A stretch of 64,000 bases of DNA from Branchiostoma lanceolatum (taxonomy: Eukaryota; Chordata; Leptocardii; Amphioxiformes; Branchiostomatidae): the NCBI RefSeq assembly GCF_035083965.1, contig NC_089729.1, positions 1,123,501 through 1,187,500 on the forward strand. Direction: 5' to 3'. Both the position numbers and the translations under genes were made by a program. The notes beneath the pieces were generated by a model. The model was not told where the DNA came from. It made no database searches and was given only the letters and a program-made list of their open reading frames with translations. The stretch's first letter is position 1; every line of letters starts with the position of its first letter. Positions 56,601-64,000 of the stretch are shown here, piece by piece.

Positions 56601-57049
56601 AGCTGGACGCGGCCAGGCGGGTCATGCGGGACCTCAAGCGGGAGTCCGCCCGCCTGCTGCCGCCCACTCTCGTCCTCAAGTTCCGCGGAGTCGAAACTTT
56701 CAACAACCGCGTGCTCTTCGCCGCTCCCGAGGACAACCCGTCTTTCCGCGCGCTGGCCGCTCGCGTGACGTCACGACTGAGGGACGCGGGGCTGAACATG
56801 GCGGGGAGCCACGACGACTACACCCCCCACCTCACCTTGCTGAACCTGTCCCGCTCCATGTGCAAGGAGATGGTGGCGTGCGGTGCTCTGGGCGCGGAGG
56901 GCGTAGACCCGGCGCTGTATGACCGGTTCGCGGCCCGAGATTTCGGCGCGCAGGCTGTAGAGGAGCTGCACCTCTGTCCCATGGGCTCCACAAGGCACGA
57001 CGGGTTCTACCAGTGCGCAGCTTCCGTCCCGCTTTTTGAAGAAAACTAG
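47636..57049 (+). CDS. LENG9: LENG9-like protein: RWD, CCCH zinc finger, MJ1316 domain and 2H phosphoesterase, complete
   Basis: Exons 47636-47669, 49364-49495, 51267-51386, 51747-52136, 54367-54482, 56135-57049; GT-AG, phases 1,1,1,1,0; 1707 nt, 568 aa. Residues 12-95 look like an RWD domain (ELEVLQAIYGDE, LGQEGIGLQFMLTERYPKEAP). The zinc finger is C137-x7-C145-x5-C151-x3-H155. Residues 195-282 match the MJ1316 (DUF504) domain (ALDVINRIQWD, FVIGYLDRF, ERPFDDFTWGDL, IPQHRIQYFKY, VWDKNERLDNVFGS), proposed to recognise RNA cyclic ends. An acidic linker leads to an AKAP7/2'-5' ligase-like 2H domain (365-568) with both catalytic motifs, H407-V-T409 and H496-L-T498. A role in RNA-end recognition and phosphodiester hydrolysis or ligation follows from the families. 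The RWD domain is not one I associate with human LENG9. Confidence 0.92.
47864..48097. mobile_element. Foldback MITE, family of 1309-1548
   Basis: The arms ACCAGGCTCCACAGGGCGCT / AGAAATTGGCTAAATAG and TTTGGCCAGTTTCTACT / GCGGGGCCTGGTCAGAGGCT are inverted, as in the SCPEP1-like UTR copy. Confidence 0.65.
48257..48660 (-). mobile_element. LINE 3' end fragment (reverse transcriptase C terminus)
   Basis: On the minus strand it encodes FVCENIEDEYHFLMICPSY and then NEERKRL, the C-rich C-terminal segment typical of CR1/L2/jockey-type ORF2, followed by about 60 more residues. The 3' tail ends with a TTGACTTTGTCAG-type sequence near 48257. The 5' part is missing. Confidence 0.7.
48780..48905 (+). mobile_element. 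SINE tail fragment
   Basis: GCACCGTAAAAGAACCCAAC, ACACTATTAAACTTATCGAA and AGGGTGACCTGGCC match the tail of 50965-51095 and 21290-21345. Confidence 0.55.
48962..49315 (-). mobile_element. LINE 3' end fragment, related to the preceding one
   Basis: Minus-strand peptide MRCVVNDCIEDEIHFILECS, then LYADMRRSF, is again the ORF2 C terminus. It is followed by GCAATAAAGTTCATTGTCAT and CATT repeats, the tail microsatellite such elements use. It ends about 50 bp before LENG9-like exon 2. Confidence 0.75.
50316..50386 (-). tRNA. tRNA-Gly(GCC), antisense in LENG9-like intron 2
   Basis: 71 nt. Acceptor GCATCGG/CCGATGC perfectly paired, discriminator A; anticodon loop CTGCCAC gives GCC; T-arm CCCGGGTTCGATTCCCGG. 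A T-poor 3' flank (AAAAG on the minus strand) is followed later by T-rich sequence. Confidence 0.95.
50965..51095 (+). mobile_element. SINE tail fragment
   Basis: GCACGTAAAAGAACCCAACA, CACTTATCGAGAAGAGAAGG and GGTGACCCGGTG, then a CCGTGACGAGGCCGCCG segment. It lies in intron 2 of the LENG9-like gene, about 170 bp before exon 3. Confidence 0.6.
52328..52398 (-). tRNA. tRNA-Gly(GCC) with one acceptor-stem mismatch, antisense in LENG9-like intron 4
   Basis: Identical to the copy at 50316-50386 except for one base in the 3' acceptor strand (CCAATGC for CCGATGC), giving a C-A mismatch at pair 5-68. It is followed by a run of T-rich sequence on the minus strand (AAACTTTTTTT), a good Pol III terminator. 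Probably still a gene, possibly less efficient. Confidence 0.85.
53464..53537 (-). pseudogene. tRNA-like sequence, possible decayed tRNA-Arg(TCG)
   Basis: The minus strand has an A-box-like GCTTGGCCGATCTGG, an anticodon-region CTTCGGACCCAGAAG similar to tRNA-Arg(TCG), a B-box GGGTTCGTGTCC and then TTTTT. The acceptor and anticodon stems do not close properly. It could be a pseudogene or a SINE head. Confidence 0.45.
54540..54735. repeat. Degenerate tandem repeat (ATTTAGCGTAGAGCGTAA)
   Basis: Four or five imperfect units of 30-40 bp with TTTAGCGTAGAGCGT, including a run of 11 G near 54641. A similar ATTTAGCGTTAAGC occurs near 25328. Confidence 0.65.
54983..55083. repeat. (TATGT)n microsatellite
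   Basis: About 20 units of the 5-mer TATGT, one with A for G. It lies in the last LENG9-like intron. Repeating MLCYV-type translations are artefacts. Confidence 0.95.
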
Positions 57050-57137
57050 ACTTTGTAATGAAAAAAAGGCAATCTGTTTGTCAATTTGTAATGAAGAGAA
57101 TTGATTTGCACCCGAATGTTGAAATGTACACACACGT

Positions 57138-57465
57138 ACAAGTATTCTCCAAGCAGAGGTTTCGGTCGAGTAGGCTAGGACACTCGTCCGAGAGGACGGC
57201 CTAAGGTCACTCTCAGGCGAACACTGCAAAACTACGGGATGAAGCTGGGATTACATTCACTGGAGGAAATGGCAGTAGCGGCACAAGACCGCAACCTTTG
57301 GAGGAGAAGTATCCGTAGCCAAGTTGACCTATGCACCAAAGTTGCGGGAGGATCTAAGATCTAAGGGTAGGAGTGTCCGGGACTCCTGAAGGGAGACAGA
57401 AGTAAAAAATCCCGGACACTCCTAATCGACCGAAACCTCTGCTTGGAGAATACACAGTCACGAAT
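57138..57465. mobile_element. Foldback MITE with TATTCTCCAAGCAGAGGTTT ends
   Basis: TATTCTCCAAGCAGAGGTTT and CGGTCGA at 57144-57170 are exactly inverted at 57424-57452. The family terminus matches 27743-27890. It starts about 90 bp after the LENG9-like stop codon, so it probably lies in or near its 3' UTR. Confidence 0.8.
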
Positions 57466-57474
57466 AACCAAGAG

Positions 57475-57650
57475 GACCACTTAGGGACAGAATCTGGTCT
57501 ATGTGGACAGGTGGTCACTACAGACAGGATTCTTAGTGATCGTGTCAATGTGGAAAAATCTTCAAAGGGACCAACAAAAAGTGATCACATTGGTTAGGTG
57601 GTCCTTATGTTTAGGTGGTCACTTGTACAGATTTGACCGTAGTCTCAAAT
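57475..57650. mobile_element. Foldback repeat related to 35585-35772
   Basis: Shares GGACAGGTGGTCACTACAGA, CAGGATTCTTAGTGATCG-like and GGTGGTCACTTG segments, with partial inversion. Confidence 0.55.
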
Positions 57651-58640
57651 TCTCTATTTTTCACTCATGTGAATTAAAATGGAAAGATATTTATCCAACT
57701 GCGATATCGATAAAAGGTATTTTTAAAGTAGAACTTTCTGATTTCAAAAATTTTTGTAAGATTTTTCATCCACTATATTGAACTGTTTATTACATATGAT
57801 AATCATGATAAGGCCACCCCAATGGAATTACTTGTTTCACAGACGAATAACAAAAACTAATGTAAAAAATGTAGATTTTGTGTAAAGTCAAACTGTAAAT
57901 GTGTGAAGATATCGTCACGTTCGACTGTAACAGGATATTGCGACATTTTTATGTATTTTCAGTAGATTGGTGAATATACACAATGTCAATGCGAGAGGAG
58001 GAAGTAGCTGTGTCAGTCTTTTCAAACCTCCTTGGTCTTTTCAAGAACAATCGAAGATGAAGTTTTATGTTACTTCTTTATTTGATGCAGGGCTATTTCA
58101 AGTAGACATGTACATGATAGCTAGACTTCGTTCCAACACGACAAACAAGTTTCTCGGGATTTCGGTTCTGCGTACTACGACAAGAATGAATATCATACTA
58201 TGAAATACCAGAGGACGGCTGGGACAGTTAAATGGGACGAGGACTAAATTCAACACCATAGTTTGAGACAGGGCAGTGACAAATTAAGCTACAGACGTAT
58301 TGACATTTCCCCTCCACAGAAATCTTTAGTAAAAGACCAAAGACTTGTTCTGTACAGTGCACTGAAGAGAAACCAGAGTACCGACAATTGGTCGCCATTT
58401 TCACAATATCAAAAAGTAACACTTTTTTGGCGCGGCGGAATTGCGAGGCAAAAATGTCCACTCCCGAAAGTGGAGACGACATAAAGGCAGCAAATTGCTC
58501 GTTATGAAAATTGTTTCCGTGGCCTACTCGCACTTTTTACTGAAGGTTGCAGTCCGAGCTGGAAGATGAATGTGACACTTTTAATCTGAAAATGTTCCTT
58601 CTTCCACAGGTGTGGAACATGGACAGAATTTTTGATTGAT
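57651..58640. other. Intergenic, no gene recognised
   Basis: Short open frames occur (for example 57967-58203) but none has a recognisable domain, splice context or matching neighbour. Confidence 0.4.
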
Positions 58641-58710
58641 TGAAGGCGCTAGCGTTTCGTCTTCATGCCTTCGTTGATTTTTTTTTATCATTTCAAGTAT
58701 GGAAGCATAA

Positions 58711-58781
58711 GCATCGGTGGTTCAGTGGTAGAATTCTCGCCTGCCACGCGGGAGGCCCGGGTTCGATTCCCGGCCGATGCA
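58711..58781 (+). tRNA. tRNA-Gly(GCC)
   Basis: 71 nt on the plus strand with the same sequence as 50316-50386. Acceptor GCATCGG/CCGATGC, anticodon GCC, T-arm GTTCGATTC. The 3' flank reaches TTTTG within 10 nt. Confidence 0.96.
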
Positions 58782-58790
58782 GTAATTTTG

Positions 58791-58795
<5 letters not shown>

Positions 58796-58883
<88 letters not shown>

Positions 58884-58894
58884 ACACACACACA

Positions 58895-58931
<37 letters not shown>

Positions 58932-58946
58932 ACACACACACACACA
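58796..58946. repeat. (CA)n microsatellite
   Basis: About 75 CA units with rare CATA, GCGC and TGAC interruptions, beginning 15 bp after the tRNA-Gly gene. Confidence 0.95.
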
Positions 58947-59054
58947 TTGACACACCAAAAACAATGCCCCCCTTTGCCATGAAGGCAATAAAGTCAAGTA
59001 CAATCTACAGTCCATGTCAAAAAACCTCCAATTCTATAATACGCTTCTTCTGTA

Positions 59055-59810
59055 ACTAATCTGCATACCCCGGGCTATGGTTCATGCTTCGCGCACTTCC
59101 GGGTTCGACTTTGGCAGAAAACCGTCGATTTTCCGTTACACAAGTGGTGAATATCGGATCTAAGACACGATGCGGCATTCTAGGTTTATACCTTAGCTCC
59201 CACATTCTCGTCACTTTACAAAATGTCGATTTAAGGATCTTCTAATCATATTTTTACCCCGAGGTGTTGAAGGCTTGGCAGTTGCTTGGCAGTTGAATTG
59301 CCTGGCAGTTGTTGGCCGCTATGCTGCGCCCTCTAGTGCTCAGTGTGAGTACTGCAGGATTACTGGAACTTCTACAGCAATAACAGACATTACTTCAGAA
59401 TAGCTTTGCGATGTGGTCTCTAAACGTCTGAAATTACATTTTGGAACGCAGCAAGGATGTGCGAGTTAAAGAATTAAGCAGGCATCTAAACCGTGCGTTA
59501 GATACGCTATTCAACCGCTATATAGCCAGACATCTGCCATCTACATGTACATGTGCAACGGTGAATGTCGGACCTTAATAATAGTACGCAGCGCCATAAA
59601 GCTACACAGACTCAGCCGGCGGAGAATGACTAGAAGATCCTTAAATAGACATTTCGTAAAATGACGAGAATATGGGAGGTAGAGTATGAACCTGGGTTGT
59701 CATATAATGTCTTAGATGTGATATTCACCACGTGTGTAACGAAAAATTCGATATTTACTCGGCCGGACGCCGAACCCGGAAGTGCTGAAGTACCCATGAA
59801 CTAGCTAAAT
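59055..59810. mobile_element. Foldback DNA element of about 755 bp
   Basis: The left arm has CACTTCCGGGTTCGAC, TTTTCCGTTACACAAGTGGT, GAATATCGGATCTAAGACA and AAGGATCTTCTA. The right arm has TAGAAGATCCTTA, TCTTAGATGTGATATTCACC, ACGTGTGTAACGAAAAAT and GAACCCGGAAGTGC. No transposase was seen inside. Confidence 0.7.
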
Positions 59811-60129
59811 ATCTGCTGCTGCACAGCGGAAAGTTTTGCGTTGTAGTGAAATTGTGACTAGGTGATGTCGAAAGGTCAGAAGTCCGGAAAATGGTTTCTT
59901 TTTGATCATATAAAAAAGCAGGCTATCCAGTATAAAGACGTAATGATATTTGATAAATCGTGGTCAGTGCTTACCCTGCCTTTTTAACTATTTGTTTATT
60001 TTCATTTATCTTATTTATTAAGAATGAAATAATGTATGTAATATATAAAAAGTGATAAAGATATAATGAGGAAAATCAACTGAATAGTTTGACGTTTCTC
60101 AGACGTCTCAGACTGGTACGGTGCGGTGG

Positions 60130-60400
60130 GCTGGTGGAACGTTACAGTCCAGCACAGATGTTATTATGATAAAGCCTCGTAAGTTTTGCTTCATCGCCCT
60201 CTTTGGCTTTACATTGATAATGCATCACCTCAAGGCCACAACCCGCCGACATGTGCCGCGACCGGCTTAGCGAAGAATGCTGGCGGTTTGTGGCCTTGAG
60301 GTTATGCATTACCAATGTAAAGCCGCAGGGAGCGATGGAGCAAAACCTGTAAGGCTTTATAATATCTGTACTGCGCTGCGTTGTACCTTCTAGTAGACAA
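60130..60400. mobile_element. Foldback MITE with arms of about 100 bp
   Basis: GGCTTTACATTGATAATGCA and CACCTCAAGGCCACAA pair with TTGTGGCCTTGAGGTTATGC and ATTACCAATGTAAAGCC. The outer ends AGATGTTATTATGATAAAGC and GGCTTTATAATATCT are also inverted. Confidence 0.8.
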
Positions 60401-60759
60401 CTCGCACATTTTTTACTCATTTATTTATATGACTAGGATCATCTTTGTCTAAGCTACAGTAGAAAGATTTAATAGAGGAGATTTTGAGAAGGATATTGTC
60501 ACCCTATTTGTACAGTTCTTGGTGAGACAAGTTACCATACACATGTTTGGAGTGTTGTATGATGTTTTACGTTATTCACATTTCTTAAATCAAGTACAAC
60601 CAGTTTTAAGAGTCTCGATGCCACAAACTGTTTTGAGTATATATTTGAATGCAACAACCCCACAATGCAAAAATAAGTAAATATTTAAGCGACTGCTTTG
60701 TCATTAGAAAACAATACCGAAACTAATGATTAGCCCCACTCGATTTTAGCACTATATCA

Positions 60760-60905
60760 ATTTACTATGCTAGCCCTTATTGTATTGTATTCGTAATTAG
60801 GATGTTGAGTTTTATTCTATACCTCTATTTTGTGCTATGTTTAATGGCTGTTGCCATACTTTGTACCATGTACAATTGTCGTGCAATAAAGTTCTATCTA
60901 TCTCA
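60760..60905 (+). mobile_element. Probable LINE 3' tail
   Basis: TACCATGTACAATTGTCGTG and CAATAAAGTTCTATCTATCT form a 3' end with a short tail repeat, as in CR1/L2-type elements. No ORF2 sequence is attached. Confidence 0.5.
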
Positions 60906-61188
60906 AGATCTCGCAAAACACAATATCAATAAACTAACGGTACGTCCTGTTTTAGTCTAGCGCTTTAGGACAGACCTTCGTCCAAAAATCAACTGTAAAC
61001 AGCTTGTTAGATTTCATTTGAACAAACTTTAAAGCGATATGAAGAAATCTCAATTGGTACAAAATATGGCGACAGGGTGTTTTTCTTGCACCTCTGTTTT
61101 CCTGATTTTGTCAAGTGCTGTGCAAGAAAAACGGATATGGATATAAACCCTGTGATGCATGGGTTCCGATAGGATCGCCCTGTGTGTT

Positions 61189-61334
61189 ATGATCGGTGCA
61201 ACGTGTGAAGAAAAACCGGTTTGTACCGTCCCAACAGCCATTTTTCTTCAAGTGTTTGCGAAGGAAGGTCGGTACCTGTCAACCTTTTCGGTCCAACTTC
61301 TTAGCGAGTTGCTTCACCAAACCCTACAACACAG
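61189..61334 (+). CDS. Weak candidate first exon of an unknown gene
   Basis: An ATG at 61189 opens 48 codons (MIGATCEEKPVCTVP, then FLQVFAKEGRYLSTF) that run to a consensus donor CAG|GTGAGT at 61334/61335; the frame would stop immediately inside the intron. No domain was recognised and no following exon was found before 64000. It may be chance. Confidence 0.2.
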
Positions 61335-61339
61335 GTGAG

Positions 61340-63110
61340 TGCTTCCAACTTATAAAACCAAAGGTGAAACTCAAAAGGTGGAAAAGACAACACGGTAATT
61401 AATTCTTAAAGGTAACAAACTTCTTCATACTTCTCACATCTGCATTCGACATTCGCACCGTTATAGAAAGCCTGCTAAAAGTTTGGACATAGCGATAGTA
61501 ATATACCTTTCTCAATTGTTTTAAAACATCTGCTATGCACATTTTTTGTCACTTTTTTCTCACCTTTTTTGAGACTTTTTTTTTCGTCTTGTCTAGTGGG
61601 CGTGACCAAAAGACGAGGACCTTGTTAGGTACCAACGTTAACGTTATTCTAACAGTACGGTTTAGAATCTGATAGTCATGGGTTTTTGTAGCTCTCTGAA
61701 CAAATTGTCATTGAAATAAAAGTGTTCTAACACTTGCTCAGTATTCACCACCTTGTGAGATTTGATGATTAAGGGGGAGGGGGTCTCGGTTGTGTATGTG
61801 ACCGGTTTCTCATGATTTCTCGTGATTTAGAGGTCGTTGAATGCCTCTGCTTTAATGTTAGTACTGTTAAGTTTCAAAAAAGAACAAAGTTTTGGTATTT
61901 TAGCAAATTAATGTAACGTTAACGTTAGAGGTGAAGAGAAAGTTTGCACACCTAAATGTGTATAACAGGGCACGCCTAGCTTAGATCTAAATGTTCTTCT
62001 CTCAAAGCCATTATTTGTAGCTGATCTTTGCCTGACTGGCCAAAACCGGTCCAACAACTGTGTACACTGCCACAAGGTATAACAGATGATGCCACTAGTC
62101 CGTCTATCCAGCATGCATAGCCTATAGCTACCGGAAGAAATGTTATTGTAGCTGATATCACGACCGCGCCAAAAACAGTCTATTTTTCATGGGGGTAACA
62201 AGTGCAGTATGAAAGAGGGCCGCAAGGGGCCCAAATTCATTTGTTTAAATCATTGATAGGACTTTGTAGCCACATGACAAATGTCATCTAATGGTCTAAA
62301 TCATCAAGCTATTCAACGCTATTCAACCACAGGCAAAACATCAACATAGCCTCATACAAAATTATGCAACCGAAAACATGGCCTTCTAAACATAGTGCTG
62401 TAGTCATTGCGTGTGGAATTGGGAAAGAATGCCGGTGAGCTGACGATGTGAGCTGTTTGCTTCATTAAAAAAATGTTCTTACTTTAGAAGCCAAGACTTT
62501 CTTCGTTTTCTTTTTAAACAGCGCTTGCAGAAAATCTCACTGTTTGACTTAAATAGGATTCCCGGTTTTCCTGTAGTGTAAACTCTAGCTGCTGTAGTTA
62601 GCGTTAGTTCAGTATCCCCCACATTACGTGGATTTGGCTTCTTCTCGCTTCTTAGTGATGGTGTAAATATAGACACAGATGTGCTCTATAATCGAGGATT
62701 TGTCTAAAGCCATTACAAATATGAACTTTTCTAAAATGTATGAAATGGGGAAACATATACATGCATTGCATTAGTTTATAAAGATACAATACATTTGATA
62801 AACTAACAACGGAAATAAGATCAACCGGTATCAAATTTCCGGACTTGCTTGTATTTTTGGTTTATGTCAGACAGGCACATTTGGGGATGATAACATGTAG
62901 AGGTAAATCTTGGTCTTAAGTTCTGGTCTACAACATCTTTTTTCATATTTCTCAAAACCCGGCGGGCGGGAATTGATGCACGGGTGGATAACATCGACTC
63001 AGCGTGACCTAAAAACTAAACTAGACCCGCCATAATTTCCACCGAGTCATTCTTCTTTTATATCGTTTCCACCAGAGAACAAACACGGTTGGGAAATTGG
63101 GCTGAAAATG
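61340..63110. other. Intergenic, no gene recognised
   Basis: Read on both strands. No coding exon, tRNA or clear inverted repeat was found in this AT-rich stretch. Confidence 0.4.
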
Positions 63111-63120
63111 GACAGGCAAC

Positions 63121-63133
63121 AGGTCAAAGGTCA
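63121..63133 (+). promoter_or_regulatory. Perfect DR1 nuclear-receptor element
   Basis: AGGTCAAAGGTCA is the textbook direct repeat with one-base spacing bound by HNF4, RXR and PPAR families. No nearby start site was identified, so function is unproven. Confidence 0.35.
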
Positions 63134-63180
63134 GACCCAGCGCTGAGTTCCCAAGTGTGACGTCATGGAAATAATCGAAA

Positions 63181-63542
63181 CACACTCTAATATCACACCA
63201 TCAGCCTTACTGACTTGTTACACACTCTAATATCACACCATCCGCCTCACTGACTTGTTACACACTCTAATATCACACCATCCACCTTACTGACTTGTTA
63301 CACACTCTAATATCACACCATCCACCTTACTGACTTGTTACACACTCTAATATCACACCATCAGCCTTACTGACTTGTTACACACTCTAATATCACACCA
63401 TCCGCCTTACTGACTTGTTACACACTCTAATATCACACCATCCGCCTTACTGACTTGTTACACACTCTAATATCACACCATCCGCCTTACTGACTTGTTA
63501 CACACTCTAATATCACACCATCCGCCTTACTGACTTGTTACA
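63181..63542. repeat. 40-bp minisatellite, 9 copies
   Basis: The unit CACACTCTAATATCACACCA plus TCCGCCTTACTGACTTGTTA repeats nine times with changes only at TCAG, TCCG or TCCA. There are no spacers, so it is not a CRISPR array. Confidence 0.95.
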
Positions 63543-64000
63543 CTTGCTGTTCAAATAACACACCAGCCTGCTCTGGCTCGGAACAAACCTTTCATGAGGG
63601 ATGTATGGAATTTTTGCGGAAATAACTTGCAGGGAAATACATTTTTTGTTAGTAAACAGTTCTTATCGCTATATCAGCACTACCCGGCACTTATTAATAC
63701 ACAGGTCTCTTAACGTAATTGCATTTGGACCCCATTCAACGTCCACCGGAATTTCAATAAAGGAATAGGGAACCAACTGAGCGAACAAAAGGACCAACAA
63801 AGTCAACGCCCAGCATGGATTAAAAATTTTAATATTTCATGATGCAGCAAAAAAACACCCTCCACTGAGAACACCTGTTGATGCGTCTGCATACTTCAGC
63901 CTGTGGTGTTGGCAACCGTTGTCATGACAACAACATCATGACGCGTGTTGATAATCCTCACGAAATGCGATGTTATTCGTGTTTTATAGATCGTACCGCA

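Noticed and set aside
56503..57229. Alternative frames over the 2H phosphoesterase exon
   Set aside because: Shadows of the LENG9-like exon, which has both HxT motifs in the accepted frame.
58640..59059. Plus-strand frame of 139 codons
   Set aside because: It reads through the tRNA-Gly gene and the CA microsatellite.
63181..63542. Possible CRISPR-like array (40-bp repeats)
   Set aside because: Continuous tandem repeats without spacers or cas genes.

Overview
The window reads as a piece of animal nuclear DNA, most likely from a cephalochordate (amphioxus, Branchiostoma). The basis is the mix of multi-exon genes with animal-specific domains, GT-AG introns, abundant short foldback transposons, tRNA-derived SINEs and very many minisatellites. 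The species call is inference. All gene models below were assembled by hand from splice sites, reading phase and recognisable protein motifs; no search was run.

Layout. (1) 1-2.1 kb: the last two coding exons and 3' UTR of a serine carboxypeptidase like SCPEP1 (+). (2) 2.1-10.9 kb: no gene seen; foldback elements, a SINE, and a five-copy array carrying a conserved 77-nt segment that can fold as a cloverleaf. (3) 11.06-22.35 kb: a complete nine-exon BuGZ/ZNF207 gene (-, 495 aa), with two CCHH zinc fingers, a GLEBS-type Bub3-binding motif and a Pro/Met/Gly-rich tail. (4) 22.35-22.77 kb: a short head-to-head promoter region. (5) 22.77-40.75 kb: a 13- or 14-exon gene (+, 866 aa from the exon-2 start) for a DOK-like docking adaptor. 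It has a PH domain, an IRS/DOK-type PTB-like domain, a proline-rich region, a tail with four YxN phosphotyrosine motifs and a C-terminal death domain. (6) 41.86-45.88 kb: a small secreted, probably GPI-anchored protein resembling the N-terminal domain of CCDC3/favine (-), with two equal-length alternative first coding exons; it converges tail to tail with the adaptor. (7) 47.64-57.05 kb: a complete six-exon LENG9-like gene (+, 568 aa) with RWD, CCCH zinc finger, MJ1316 and 2H phosphoesterase domains. Antisense tRNA-Gly(GCC) genes lie in two of its introns and a tRNA-Glu(TTC) gene lies upstream. (8) 57.05-64 kb: mostly repeats, another tRNA-Gly(GCC), one weak candidate exon and a 40-bp satellite.

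Two things stand out. The first is the adaptor, which joins a receptor-tyrosine-kinase docking protein to a death fold; I know of no vertebrate protein with this architecture. The second is a repeated genomic pattern. At three separate introns, two in the adaptor gene and one in the BuGZ gene, the 3' splice site and the first 18-55 nt of the next exon have been copied in tandem upstream of the real exon. The decoy copies keep AG acceptors and those I translated run into early in-frame stops. Partial exon copies also occur at 32.64 and 38.21 kb.

The genes are not an operon and show no obvious joint pathway. They cover spindle assembly (BuGZ), phosphotyrosine/death-fold signalling (adaptor), secretion (CCDC3-like, SCPEP1-like) and RNA-end chemistry (LENG9-like).
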